A stretch of DNA of 64,000 nucleotides, taken from positions 35,726,333-35,790,332 of the forward strand of contig OX419756.1 in the NCBI GenBank assembly GCA_948567375.1, given 5' to 3'. The notes under the pieces are model-generated. The model searched no databases, was not told the origin of the DNA, and saw nothing but the letters and a program-made list of their open reading frames with translations. Shown in pieces: positions 11,281 through 21,944 of the stretch (position 1 is its first letter; every line of letters starts with the position of its first letter). Made by a program: the position numbers and the translations under genes. The DNA is from Lunularia cruciata (taxonomy: Eukaryota; Streptophyta; Marchantiopsida; Lunulariales; Lunulariaceae).

Positions 11281-11757
11281 TCTCATAAATTTTGTTACTT
11301 TCCACAACCCTTTGTGGGTAGGTATTTGGAAAAAAAATTGGCATCCATGTGATTATCTATCATGTGAGAGTTTACAATCAAGTTTCTTGTTGTTGTTCTG
11401 ATTTTATCAACATATTGCCTTTTTTCTATTGGCACAAGAGCATGAATTTTTTGGCATCTCACATGTCCTCGTTTCTCAAAGGAGACCTCTAGGTTCTACT
11501 AAATATAACAAGAGATTTTCTATGTTAGTCTGTTTGTTACAATACAAAAAGTAGTTTTTTAGCATAGTTGTCCTCACATCAGTTTGTTATGGCTACACTT
11601 AGAGGTTACAAATAGGTTAATATGGGCATCAAGATATCCTTGGATCTCTATTTTCATTAGGTAGTTATCGAGTAGATGCCTTAAATATTTGTAATATTAT
11701 CTTTGGTTTTGCTTTATTTTCTACTCTTTGTTTAGAGAAAAGTAGCAAGAAGTAAAG

Positions 11758-11852
11758 AAACATTGTACTCTTTTACTCTTTGTAGAAGAGTACATAATTT
11801 ATTCTTTCTTTCTTTGCCAAGAAGAAACAAAGAGTAGAAGAGTACAATGTTT
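11758..11852. repeat. 25-bp inverted repeat with 45-base loop
   Basis: Arms 11758-11782 and 11828-11852 are reverse complements with a single mismatch (core AAACATTGTACTCTT). The motif CTACTCTTTGTTT also occurs on both sides (about 11721 and 11853). No coding potential. Confidence 0.75.
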
Positions 11853-12960
11853 CTACTCTTTGTTTACTCTCAAATTTCTTGAAATTATTTTTATTTAGAT
11901 ATTAGGACATAGAAGCACCTCTAGTTAATAGTCATCATAACATCAGAATGGATTTCACCAAGTTTGCACATACATAGGGCTAGTGAGATCCTTTAGATGG
12001 ACTAGTTTTTGCCATAGCTTAATTTTCAACTTTGATAGAGGTAGAAATTGTTGTTTTTCAAACCTCTTGCTTTAATTCTTAGACAATACTCATATATTAG
12101 GTTCTCCATAGAAAATAGTTCAAGAAAAGTGCAATAAAATCTTGGGTTTACAAATATAGACCAATGCAAAGCTTAAAGTTCTATGAGCAATCTTCCTCCT
12201 TGTTCAAATTTTCTTATGTTTTTTATCCTAATAGAATGTTTGGCTGTTTTAAGCTACCCTTTGGAAGTAGATGATTTTGTTTAATTTTTTGATCTTTCAT
12301 GCCTTGGTTTAGGTCATAGTTTATGCTCATTAAATGTCTCATTTTGGGAATATTCAAGTTGCTTATTCTATGACAATATATTATGAACCTAAGGCTTATT
12401 ACTTAAAAATACCTACCCTCCTAATGTTGAAATCAACCTCATTGATTTATATTCTATAGCATTGTATAAAAGATGCTAAATAAGGTCAATATATGCACAA
12501 CATATCTTCTCTACTTCTTTAATGCTAGTTTTACTTCTATAGCTCCCTGAAGAATGGTTTAGGTTATAAATAGATTTTTCCATAATCTTGAGAAAATATT
12601 ATCATGCTTAGTAAGAAATTATAACACTAATATCTCCTTTATGAGCATGGATCTTATTCTGCGCCTTGTTAGTTGATAAGATTGTATAACATGGCTGCCA
12701 ATTTCTTCTTGCACTCATTGTGATTGTGGATTTGACTACATTTAAATTTTAATCAAATATTTTGCTAGGACTAAACTCTTTGCATATAGCTTGTACTATA
12801 CTCTTTGCATTTTATGACTCTTGACTTCTAGGTTGATGAAGATGTAAGTACACCTTAGTAAACATATGCACTCTCACATCTTTACAATTGTCTTCATTGG
12901 TATACTTATTCTTGATTGTACAAGGATTCTCTCTTGTGAAATGAATTGTTCAAAACTTAG

Positions 12961-13708
12961 TGTAATACCAAGAGCTAGCCATATGATCTAGATGTGAAAT
13001 TTGGTTTGGTAACATCTAGAATGATGTTATACATGATGGTCAAAATAGATTAGATAGAAGTATTACCAAAAGAGTACTTCTACTAATAGGGCAGAAACCA
13101 AAATAGACTTGAGAACCTTAGAACCAATAGCTAGACATATGATTTAAAGGTGAGACTTGGTTTGGTAACATCTGGAGGGATGTTACACATGATGGACTGA
13201 ACAGATCAGAAAGAGGTATCACCAAAAGGGGACTTCTACTAATAGAGTAGGAACCGAAATATGGCTGAAATCTTTGAAGGCAATTTTGGAGGCCTAAACG
13301 GATGAATTAGGCCTCGAAAATGTGCAGACCCCCCCCCCCCCCCCTTCCCCAAAAGGAGGAAAGGCTGGCCTTCCCTCCCCCCTACTTTGTCTTGTTGAGA
13401 GCTTTCCAACGTTACCTTACGTGATTCTGAGATTCCTACAATAAGATTCCCTAAAAGATTCCCTCCGATCAAAGCTTGTTTGACCAACCAGATAGGACCT
13501 AGACCAGACATGTCACCCATCCAAGTAAGTAATCCAAGGGTGGAGCTTGCTGACATGTCACCTATCTGTGTCCCTAATCCTATGGTGGAGCTTCCTTGGA
13601 GGAGATCCTCTTTGTCTATATAATAAAGAGAAGGTGCTCCCTTGGGGCATTGAATGTTTGAGTATGCAATCTGTGTTTTCTCTCTTCTCTTGTCCTCGGA
13701 GTATTACA
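12961..13708 (+). repeat. Solo LTR (R2), 748 bp
   Basis: Begins TGTAATACC and ends GTATTACA (TG...CA), flanked on both sides by CTTAG (12956-12960 and 13709-13713): a complete solo LTR left by recombination between the two LTRs of one element. It contains a TATA-like TATATAATAAAG near 13617 and a run of about 17 C near 13329. The first ~300 bp are two imperfect ~148-bp repeats (from about 12966 and 13118), a structure shared with R4. Confidence 0.9.
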
Positions 13709-13800
13709 CTTAGCTTCATGCTTCTCCCTAAATTCAGTATTCTTCTTTCCAATCAAAAGAGTTCATTATAGCAAAGTCAATCTGCAATTGGAATTCTATA

Positions 13801-14540
13801 ACCAACATTCTCTTTGGTCTTTCAAACCATTCTGCTTGTTGGATCCTTATATAACATGCAAGACAATCAAATCTAGCATTGTGCTTTGGTGTTTCATGCT
13901 CTTAAAGTTAAAGTATCACAAATTCTATAGTCTACATTAACCCATATTAAATTCTATGGTGGTTGGATTTTCTTAATTCAACTCCTTGGATAATGAGAGC
14001 TTATATATAGCATATCACAACACAAATTCTATAGACTACATAAACATCCACATACAAATTAAGAGGTGGTAATATTTTCTGAGAGAAGAAATCTGGGGGA
14101 CTAGTGCATTAGTTGATCTTACTAATTAGCATTTTTCTTTTCTAAGAACATTATTGAATATGGCATGTTAAAGTTTGACATTGAACATGTAGCGTGAGCT
14201 TCCCATGTATGCTTGGGAAGCATGAGAAATTAAGCATCAAATAGTCAAATTGATCAAGGCACAAACATGAGCCAAATCACAATAAGGAGTAAAGGAATTC
14301 AATAAGGGTACTCGTAATACATAGTGGTTGCCAAAGAGCACCAAGAATAGAGTGAGTGCAGTTGAAGGAAGCACCAAAAGACTCCATATTTGATAGAGAT
14401 CTATAGGCAATGTGTGGTCAAGGGAACTCAAGGTGACATTGAGAACACAATAAGTGATCAGTAGATTGAAGTGTTAGTTGAGGAAAGAGATTGGAATTCT
14501 AGGTGACTTGGACATTAAGTGCATGTTAGGACATCTTACT
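13801..14540. other. AT-rich intergenic DNA, unassigned
   Basis: No frame longer than about 65 codons and no similarity I recognise. A short direct repeat is present: ACACAAATTCTATAG near 14020 resembles CACAAATTCTATAG near 13917. Confidence 0.4.
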
Positions 14541-14733
14541 TTTGGTTTGGGTTACCAAGGACATGATTCATTTGGTTTGGGATTGTTAGTGGCAATTGCA
14601 TAGTAAGTGGCAATTTCATAGATTGATTATTAGCATATCCATACATTTGATTTGGGTTACCAAGGCCATGACTCATTTGTTTTGGGATTGAAAGTGGCAA
14701 TTGCATAAATTTATTATTAGCACATCCATACAT
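14541..14733 (-). repeat. Two-unit tandem repeat coding a GNPNQMYG-type module
   Basis: Two imperfect copies (about 14541-14647 and 14648-14733) share the backbone TTTGGGTTACCAAGG...CATCCATACAT. On the minus strand they code an open 65-residue frame with repeats such as MYGCANN...LPL...LGNPNQ. Low complexity; no family recognised. It could be a fragment of a repetitive host protein or a chance frame. Confidence 0.5.
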
Positions 14734-15729
14734 AACACCTTATTAGTGCTATACACAATCCTGTACTGATTATCTATGCCTAGCATAGCATAAAGGGAGA
14801 TCTAGATGTTTTTATTTGTGGGTAGAGTCTACTTCTATTCCTCCCACCCACCCATCCACCCATCCATCCACCCCACCAGCTCCATTTCTACTTCAATCAT
14901 ACCTCTCTTGAATCTAAACTCATACTCTTGGTTATACTTTTTGGAACCTGTCCATGTATTCCTACCATATTTACACTTACAATAGATGCACACTAGGATC
15001 CTTATGCCTTTATCTCATCTATTTATCTCTTTACTATTATGTGCTATCTTGGAAAATAACCAAGTGGAAGATGTCTCTACTTGTACCTTATTAGCAGTCT
15101 TTTCACAATGGACTTTGCCTCTTTTATCATGTGGAGGTGAATTAGGACATGGGGAGATTGCATCTAGGATTCATTGGTTTTTGAGAGTGAATTGGTCAGC
15201 TCTATAGGATGAGTACGCCATTTGAGCCCAAGTAACAACTATAGACATTGCTAAGTCTCCAAAACTCCATGCCCTACTTCAAGAGCATCATTGTACTTGT
15301 TCTTCCTTGTTTTTAGCTCAAGTAGGTGAGTATAGGTGCACTTTCACCCCCTTGGCCAATGCACTTCTCCATAGATACTTTACTTGCCTTACAAACTTTC
15401 TATCCACTTGCTATTATCTACCTTCATTGTTTCCTCCATGATTATCAACCAGATGAGGAGTAACAAATTATAGAGTCCTCATTGCTCATACTCTACTCAA
15501 TTCTCCATGTTTCTCAATCATGGGCCATCAAGATTGGTTTTTGAGCACTTACAAGATTGCTTCTCTCCAAATACTCCATATTTAGGCTTTCTTCTTCTTT
15601 GTGCTTTTTGTTAGCATATTGATTTTGGTCATGTGCCTCTAGAGTAGGTGGTTAGTTTGGTGATTCTTGTTTCCTAGCTCTTTCAAAGGAGATCTTCAAT
15701 GTATCTTCTACTGCTATTGGAGATATTTT

Positions 15730-16586
15730 TGGGAGAAAGAATAATGCACAACTAAGAATTTGAGAGAGTAGCAAGAATCCAAAATTGGCTACAAAATGAA
15801 GCAAAAATCATCCATCAATCTGATCAAGAAAAAAATGCATAGAAATAACACTAAATTTCATGTGGCTTAGCCAATGTTTGCCTACATACACAACTGCACA
15901 AGATTTTTATTCACAATTGAACTATCAATCTAAAAATTGTGAAACAAGAATTGTGAAACAAGAATAATCAGAGTCACACTCACTACCAACACTTACACTA
16001 TTTATACACTTGCACTAAGAGACACTTATCTACTTTTGGAACATGTGGTGAAGATTGATCATGTATCTAAAACCTAGATTGTTTAGACCAATTGACACAC
16101 ATCACTTCAATCAATTCCAAAAGTGGGGACCATGCTTGTAGCCTTCCTGCATGTTGGGTGGTCCTAAAGCATCCCCGTATATCCCATGCCCACATGTCAT
16201 GGAACCATGCTCATAGTCCTATCGTTGCATTGTTGTATGCCTGCAACTCCCGCAATAGAATCCTGCAGTTCTCGGAAGACATAGTTGTCCTAAACTTCAA
16301 GTAAGCATAACTTCTTTTCTAGAGCTCCATTTTCTATGATCTCAATGAATATAGAAAAACCTTTGAAAATATGCTTTAAAAGAGGTAAGTCACACATCAT
16401 TTGCATTTGTATTCACATTTGAACTATATTTTTCATTCTCATAAAAGGAATCTTAGAATGTGAAGATCTGTCCTATACGTACACTTCTACATTCCCATAG
16501 AAGATCCATTTTGTATTGAATCTTCAACATTCTTGTAAAAATGATCCCATAGAGTATTCTAGTAATACTCAAACTCCACACGCAAC
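15730..16586. mobile_element. Putative non-autonomous DNA transposon inside L1
   Basis: The segment interrupts L1 relative to L5 and is bracketed by AGATATTTT at 15721-15729 and 16587-16595. A 9-bp duplication is typical of Mutator-like elements, but I see no clear terminal inverted repeats (left GGGAGAAAGAATAATGC, right CACACGCAAC), and the duplicated word is AT-rich. It has no transposase; the longest frame is 70 codons (16092-16304) without recognisable motifs. Confidence 0.45.
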
Positions 16587-16679
16587 AGATATTTTCTTTG
16601 TTTATTCTCATATACTATCTATCTATAAGTTTGACACTCTTTTCATCTTTTTTATATCCCCACTAGATTTTTGTAGCTA

Positions 16680-17260
16680 CTCTTAGAGGCTACAAATGGG
16701 TTGTTGTTGGTATTCAGGTATCTTTGGACATTCAACTAGATTGGATGGTAGTCCAAACTGATGTCTCTAATGTCTTCAATACTATTTCTTGTCCAATTTT
16801 GTTTTGTGCACTTTGCTCAATAGGAGATCCCTCCTTGATTCCTTATTTCCACACTTTTTATGCTATCAATACACCTTTGTTGTACCGCCACCATATTGCC
16901 ATAGGAGAGTTCACTTAGTTGGCATCAACCAAGTGCACATGCCAAGAGAAGGCCTTTTTTTGCCACTACACACTACATTGCTTTATGCAAGATAGTAGCC
17001 ACTTTTCCTTCTTGTCTTTGCCCATCTCTCTCAAATGATACCCATATTTTAAGCCCCTTAGAGGATGTAGTGCAAGCTATGTTTGCATTCACACACAACG
17101 TAGAGACCTAGGGCTTATGAGTCCCAAATCATAAATGCAAGGTTTGGAGTCCATATATGGTCCTCAATACCTTTGACTCTAGACTCATAAATGCAAGGTT
17201 TGGAGTCTTTATATGGTCCTTAGCATCTTTGACTTCCCACTAGGATTCCAATTTCTTATA
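16680..17260 (+). pseudogene. Reverse transcriptase core of LINE L1
   Basis: Translation from 16680 gives VATLRGYKWVVVGIQVSL, then DWMVVQTDVSNVFN at about 16738-16779, where the aspartate of TDVSNVFN is the first catalytic Asp of a non-LTR RT. It continues into PLLYRH near 16882. The active-site loop appears further on as SNDTHILSPLEDVV (about 17031-17075), a decayed F/Y-A-D-D box. This order (DV-NAFN, polymerase loop, KCKVWSP) recurs in L2, L3/L4 and L5. Stop codons prevent function. Confidence 0.75.
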
Positions 17261-18827
17261 TGTTGTTTGAGGGTTTTTGGCTCTCCTCTAGGATAGGATA
17301 AGTTTTGTAGCCCATTCATATCTCTTACACTTTGATCCAAGCTACAACTCACACTCATTTCCTTCCTTAATTGTGGAACACATAAGTGGCCTACTCCACT
17401 TTAGCGCATTATTGTCTTCCTTGGGCCTCACATTTGGCATAAACATACCCATCCACATAGGTACTTTGCATAGTTACACATGTTTGATAAGACCATTTGC
17501 CACACTTTCTCCACTCTATTAAGACCATACACGCTTCCACAACTATCAAATGAGTGGTGTACATTGTAGGCTCCAGATAGCTCCACCCATAGTCAGGGGT
17601 AGATATGGGCTCATAAAGCAAGAGGCTAATGCATTTATAGCATATATAGGATCATGGGCTCTAGTGGTACTTCTTTTAGCCAACAAGTTCTTATATCATA
17701 GATGTTTTATTTGTGGAACATATCACAAGAGTGAATTCAAACACTTTTGAATTCCAATCACACCTTTGATTGACTTCTGACCTATTGGTAGATCTTGCAC
17801 ACATGAAAATCTCCATATTTATTGACTTTATATCCCTAGACTTTGGGAAGTTTTAAGTAGATCTCAATAAGCGTATGCATACTCACATCCTAACTTGCAT
17901 CCTCATTGATGCACCTTTACCTAATAGAGGTAGGATTCTCCCTTGTTGAAGGAAAGGCTTTGAAGCCTATCTCCAAGCCTCTCCTTTGATTGTGTACTTC
18001 TAATTTGCTTTTGAGGAGTTTAGTATAACTCTAAAATTGAGGCTACAAAGCACTTGTAGCTCTCTATATGACATGCAAGGCCTACACATTTTATATTGTG
18101 CACTAGGGGAGAGCACATCAGAGTTTATGATGCCATCCATGATACAATGGCATAGATCCTATGAGTTATATAGTTCAAACTTGAAATTGAACAATGGTCG
18201 GATCTACCAAGACCCTCTTCTCACCATGTGAGAGTGGATATTGTTACTTTCATTGATGGACACCATACCTTGCATGACATGGTAGTTGCAAAGTCTAGTG
18301 CAAGAGCAAAGTCATTGGCACAAGTAAGCATACATGCAAGAGCAATAGCAACCATTGCAACTGTGTGCAATAAGTACACCAAGGCTATCTTCCAATACCT
18401 TTATCCCTTTTGTGGTTGAGATTTTTGTGTACCTTCATCACCACTTCAATGGTCTTCTCAAAGAAGTTGTAGAGAAGAAGAGGGCTAGCTATCTATCTAA
18501 CCATGCTTACATGTTACTATAAACAATGAGTCCCAGTCACTTTACAATGCCTTAAGATTTTGGTCCTCATAGATGAGCAACAATAGGAATATCTAGCATG
18601 GCTAAGGTCCTCCCTCCCCACTTACCAAATATACCATTGGAAAACCTCTACCACATAGTTCATCAGTAAACTAATTTCTTCTTAGTCTTTTTGTTATAGG
18701 TGGCTATGTTGAGTTTTCCTTCTAGCGTAGCTTTGACGTTGTTTTCTTGCTTCCTTCTTTTTTTGGCCTTGTTGGGACCCTTGGACCTAGCACTCTTTAT
18801 CTCATGTTGCAAGCATTTGTGTCTTGT

Positions 18828-18831
<4 letters not shown>

Positions 18832-18905
<74 letters not shown>
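18832..18905. repeat. (TA)n microsatellite
   Basis: About 74 bp of uninterrupted TA dinucleotides directly after the LINE L1 3' region. It may have expanded from a short 3' repeat of the LINE. It creates a spurious YIYIYI frame. Confidence 0.95.
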
Positions 18906-18907
<2 letters not shown>

Positions 18908-21161
18908 AATATTATTGTAGATTGGAGTGCAATTAATAAAATTGACTATTTAGATATGTGTCCAAGAAGAGAGATGAAGGGGGACGTTCCGGCAAGATAG
19001 GAGTAACGGAGAACGCTATAGTGAAAAACGCATTTGTGTTTTCTATTGTCAAAGAAAGTGGTATCAAATGGTGTTATCCATAAGAATACCATATCAGTTG
19101 CACGAGAGAAATTATTATTAAATAAGAAACAAATAATGAAACGTCACTAGTGGAAAATCTACTCAGTAGAAATGAGTTTCGAATAATAACTCGTTCGGTG
19201 GATCGTGTTAGGTCTCAAATAACATTGGGCAGAGCTACTTAATCCCTGTGCTTATGCTTGCCCCGTTCGTTTCTGTTTTCTCAGCAGTAATCTGTGTCTT
19301 TAGGGGGTATTCACTGAATTTTAAAGCGATTTCGTGAAATAGTTTTCGGGTGTTTTTATATGTGAAGTAATACAGCGTTAACGATAACATGTGTAACAAA
19401 GTGGTATGTATAAGTTTATGGTATTTAGTTCATTTTCGTAAACGTTCCTATGTTACTTACACCCTCTTGATTCTTCCCATACCTGTGCATTCCTTGGGAT
19501 ATCCCTTTCTACTAGAATGAAAACGGGATTCTCATGTGATAGATTTTTCGTTATGTGTAATCACCTTACCAAATAATTACTTTAAATAACCGGTTCAATT
19601 TGAGGATGGGTTCCGACAAGATAAAGTAACAGGAAATAAAAGATTGGAAGAGTTGTAGTAATCTACTACGTTAGGTTACAAGGACAGCTACCTCAGTTTA
19701 TTAAAAGCCTTGTTCAACATGTCAAAATTATATTGGATCATAGTGATCTGTTTCTCAAGAAATTTTTCACTTAGATTGAATCTCATTTAAATTTTTTTAT
19801 AAAAATAAGAAATGATAACATACCTTTATAAAATTACTAGTGTTGATCATTTCCGCACAGTGAACTATCTTCGATGGGTTTGTGTTCCAGTCAGAGAGAG
19901 CTTAAAACTACCAGGAGATACAGAATATGTAAAGACCAACTTGTAAACTTTTAGAGTACTATTAGAAGATTTTCGCTGATCCGTGGTGGTCTTTTACAAA
20001 ATTACAAATGAATTCGAGTGATGTGCCCAAGTTTTCATTGTTCAACGAATCCAAGGGCACTTGTCAATCTTTTCATAATCGTCGATTTTGATTATCGATG
20101 CTGACGGGACTTCCCTTTTGTGAAAGTGGCTTCCGGTCACCTACTACCGAGAGTCATGACGAAGTATGAACATTTCTTTTTATGCTATTTCCGTTTCTGT
20201 CATGTGAAACTCTTGTCGTTGTGTCATATGAAGATCTGGTAATCACCGCTGGTTTCTAGTTTTTGATACGGTACCATTCTTGCCGAAGAATGGATTTTGG
20301 CAACGTAGGCAAATGGAGCTGCCGAAGAAATGGACGTGCGATGTCGAGAAACGAGAAATTTGACGATGGGATTCGAGCTTGAAGGATATGACTGCGGCAG
20401 GCCCTTACCGTTGTCTCGTTGTTCAAGGTGCCAGATAACTAGTCTGAAAGGAGGAAGGAGTCTTCTCCAAGGGCCCACGGGAAAAGAATACTAAAACACT
20501 GATCACAAAGAACATCCCCTGCCGGCTGTGTGTTGGGGATGGGGCTCACAAGAATCAGTCAGGGACACAATCAGTGGAGGCTATGCAGTCGTTCGTCTTC
20601 TATCTGATGTTGGAAAGTCTCCTGCCTGGTAGCGGTGGTACCACACTATATTACTTGTGTTCCTCTCTCTTTCTCTCTAACAAGCTCGCGATACGCGGCT
20701 TTTTTTGACAGGCACTGCAGCTGGTGAGTACAATCTGTCTAGGTCCTCTCTCAAGAAAATGCTTTGCAGTAACCTATTTGCTAGTCCTGCCGGATGACAA
20801 AGGCTCTTTTCGCTCAAGTAGGTAAAATCGAGGTCGTCTCCATCTTGTTCTCTGGTTCAGCGGTGTCGCTCCATGGGAATCCCTGTCACCTCATCTTCTC
20901 TCTTCATTCACCTTCCGCGGGCTGACAGTCGACAACGACTGTCTGTCTGAGAGTCTGGGGCAGGCACGGATATCCAGGCTAGGGGGAGGAGTCGTATTGC
21001 AGTATTGCTTGAAATTAAATACATTTGCACTCCCCGGAACCTACACATCTGTGAGTCAGGACAACGTTCTAGATTACCTTAGTCGCGATTAAACTTCTGT
21101 TTCTTAATTGGGACCTTTGTAATTGAAGAGGATATATATATAGTTGAAAAGCCCTATCGGC

Positions 21162-21200
21162 ATAGAAGTAAAATGGGGCTCAGCCCCATTTTACTTCTAT
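21162..21200. repeat. Near-perfect palindrome with GGGGCT/AGCCCC core
   Basis: Two 19-bp arms (21162-21180 and 21182-21200) flank a single C. The inner half, GGGGCTCAGCCCCATTTTAC, resembles the 3'-tail hairpin of the LINE family (27000, 31120, 34110), as if two tails met head to head. Confidence 0.9.
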
Positions 21201-21483
21201 ACAGATACCAATGGTGTCTCGGCACCAATAATATGTTCACATGAGGTTCAATGACATCTCTTTCTAGCCTTGAGCAATAATTTTTTCTTTAGAAATCAAT
21301 GGGGGTCTCAGTTTTGACATTATAGATACCAGCAAATACCCGTAAGGAAATTTATGGGTAAAACACTGAAACCGAAATACTTTAAACGGGGTCACGAAAA
21401 TCCGTAAACCTATAAACCTCGTAAAAGTTTACGGGTTATGGATGTTCGGTAAGTTATGGATTCATTGAATAATTCCCGTAAAC

Positions 21484-21560
21484 AGTTCTTAAAATTAGTT
21501 GATGTCTTTTTTGTCTCGATTCCAAAGAGACAAAAACGATATCGACTAATTTTAAGAACT
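21484..21560. repeat. Long hairpin, ~34-bp stem and short loop
   Basis: Outer arms 21484-21503 and 21541-21560 pair at 19 of 20 positions; the inner bases (TTTTTGTCTC against GAGACAAAAA) extend the stem to leave a ~9-base loop (GATTCCAAA). The size resembles a small-RNA precursor or a tiny foldback element. No expression can be inferred. Confidence 0.7.
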
Positions 21561-21944
21561 CAACGCTCTGGAGGCTTCCATTACCCATAAAATTGTATCT
21601 TGGGTATCTTGGGGAAGACCTAGGTTACCAGTAGAAATCCATCAAGTCAAGAACTGAATGTGTCCTCTTCTCCTTGCATGAATACTACTACAATACAAAC
21701 ATTCATTAGTCCGAAGCTCAATGACATCCTGGAGCAATATCTTTTCTTCAGAAATCAACGTCCCCTCTCCTTGCATGAATTGTTACTACAATAAATGCAT
21801 TCATTAGTCCGATCACAATGGAAACATTGTCTCGATGTTCAAAAATTGTTCAGCATTTTTCTACTTTGTAAAATTCAGGGGTTAGCCGGGCGGGTGTGCA
21901 GTCGGATCTGCCAACTACTTATAGTTACATCTTTGTCTCTCCTC

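Larger units (their letters stand above)
11281..13800 (+). pseudogene. LINE copy L0, heavily decayed, split by a solo LTR
   Basis: Near 11575-11690 translation gives LLWLHLEVT / VATLRGYK-type residues, the RT entry motif of the LINE family seen clearly at 16680. At 12830-12960 and again from 13709 it matches the later region of copies L1 and L5 (HMHTLTS; then CTTCATGCTTCTCC). The two halves are separated exactly by LTR R2 and its CTTAG duplication. The middle (11700-12800) is AT-rich and unassigned apart from a hairpin at 11758-11852. Both outer ends are approximate. Confidence 0.55.
14840..18831 (+). mobile_element. LINE (non-LTR) retrotransposon copy L1
   Basis: The longest continuous LINE copy. 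It has a proline/threonine-rich start near 14840, an N-terminal region (15000-15720) colinear with copy L5 (35230-37397), an RT core (16680-17260), a thumb and connection region (17280-17760, with GSWALVVLLLANK as in L2) and a conserved C-terminal segment (18000-18500, RVDIVTFIDGHHTLHDMVVA). It ends at a (TA)n tract at 18832. It is interrupted at 15730-16586 by a separate insertion. Stops occur throughout. The left end is estimated from similarity to L5. Confidence 0.75.
18906..21944. other. CpG-containing unassigned block
   Basis: Base composition changes sharply after the TA tract: CpG is common and the C-to-T-decayed look of the LINE and LTR blocks is gone. A TGGTATCAAATGG word near 19069 resembles a tRNA-Met primer site but no LTR is visible around it. 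The longest frame is 84 codons on the minus strand (20224-20478), unrecognised. Hairpins lie at 21162-21200 and 21484-21560, and a ~45-bp word (CTCCTTGCATGAAT...CATTCATTAGTCCG) is repeated at about 21670 and 21768. No host gene can be supported, though exons of a spliced gene cannot be excluded. Confidence 0.5.

Noticed and set aside
13329-13345. Poly-C tract near 13329 (and 23887) as a functional G-quadruplex signal
   Set aside because: A single C run without spaced repeats; most likely slippage, and absent from the sister LTRs.
18700-18906. 68-codon open frame with a YIYIYI tail
   Set aside because: Translation of the (TA)n microsatellite and the LINE tail; not a gene.
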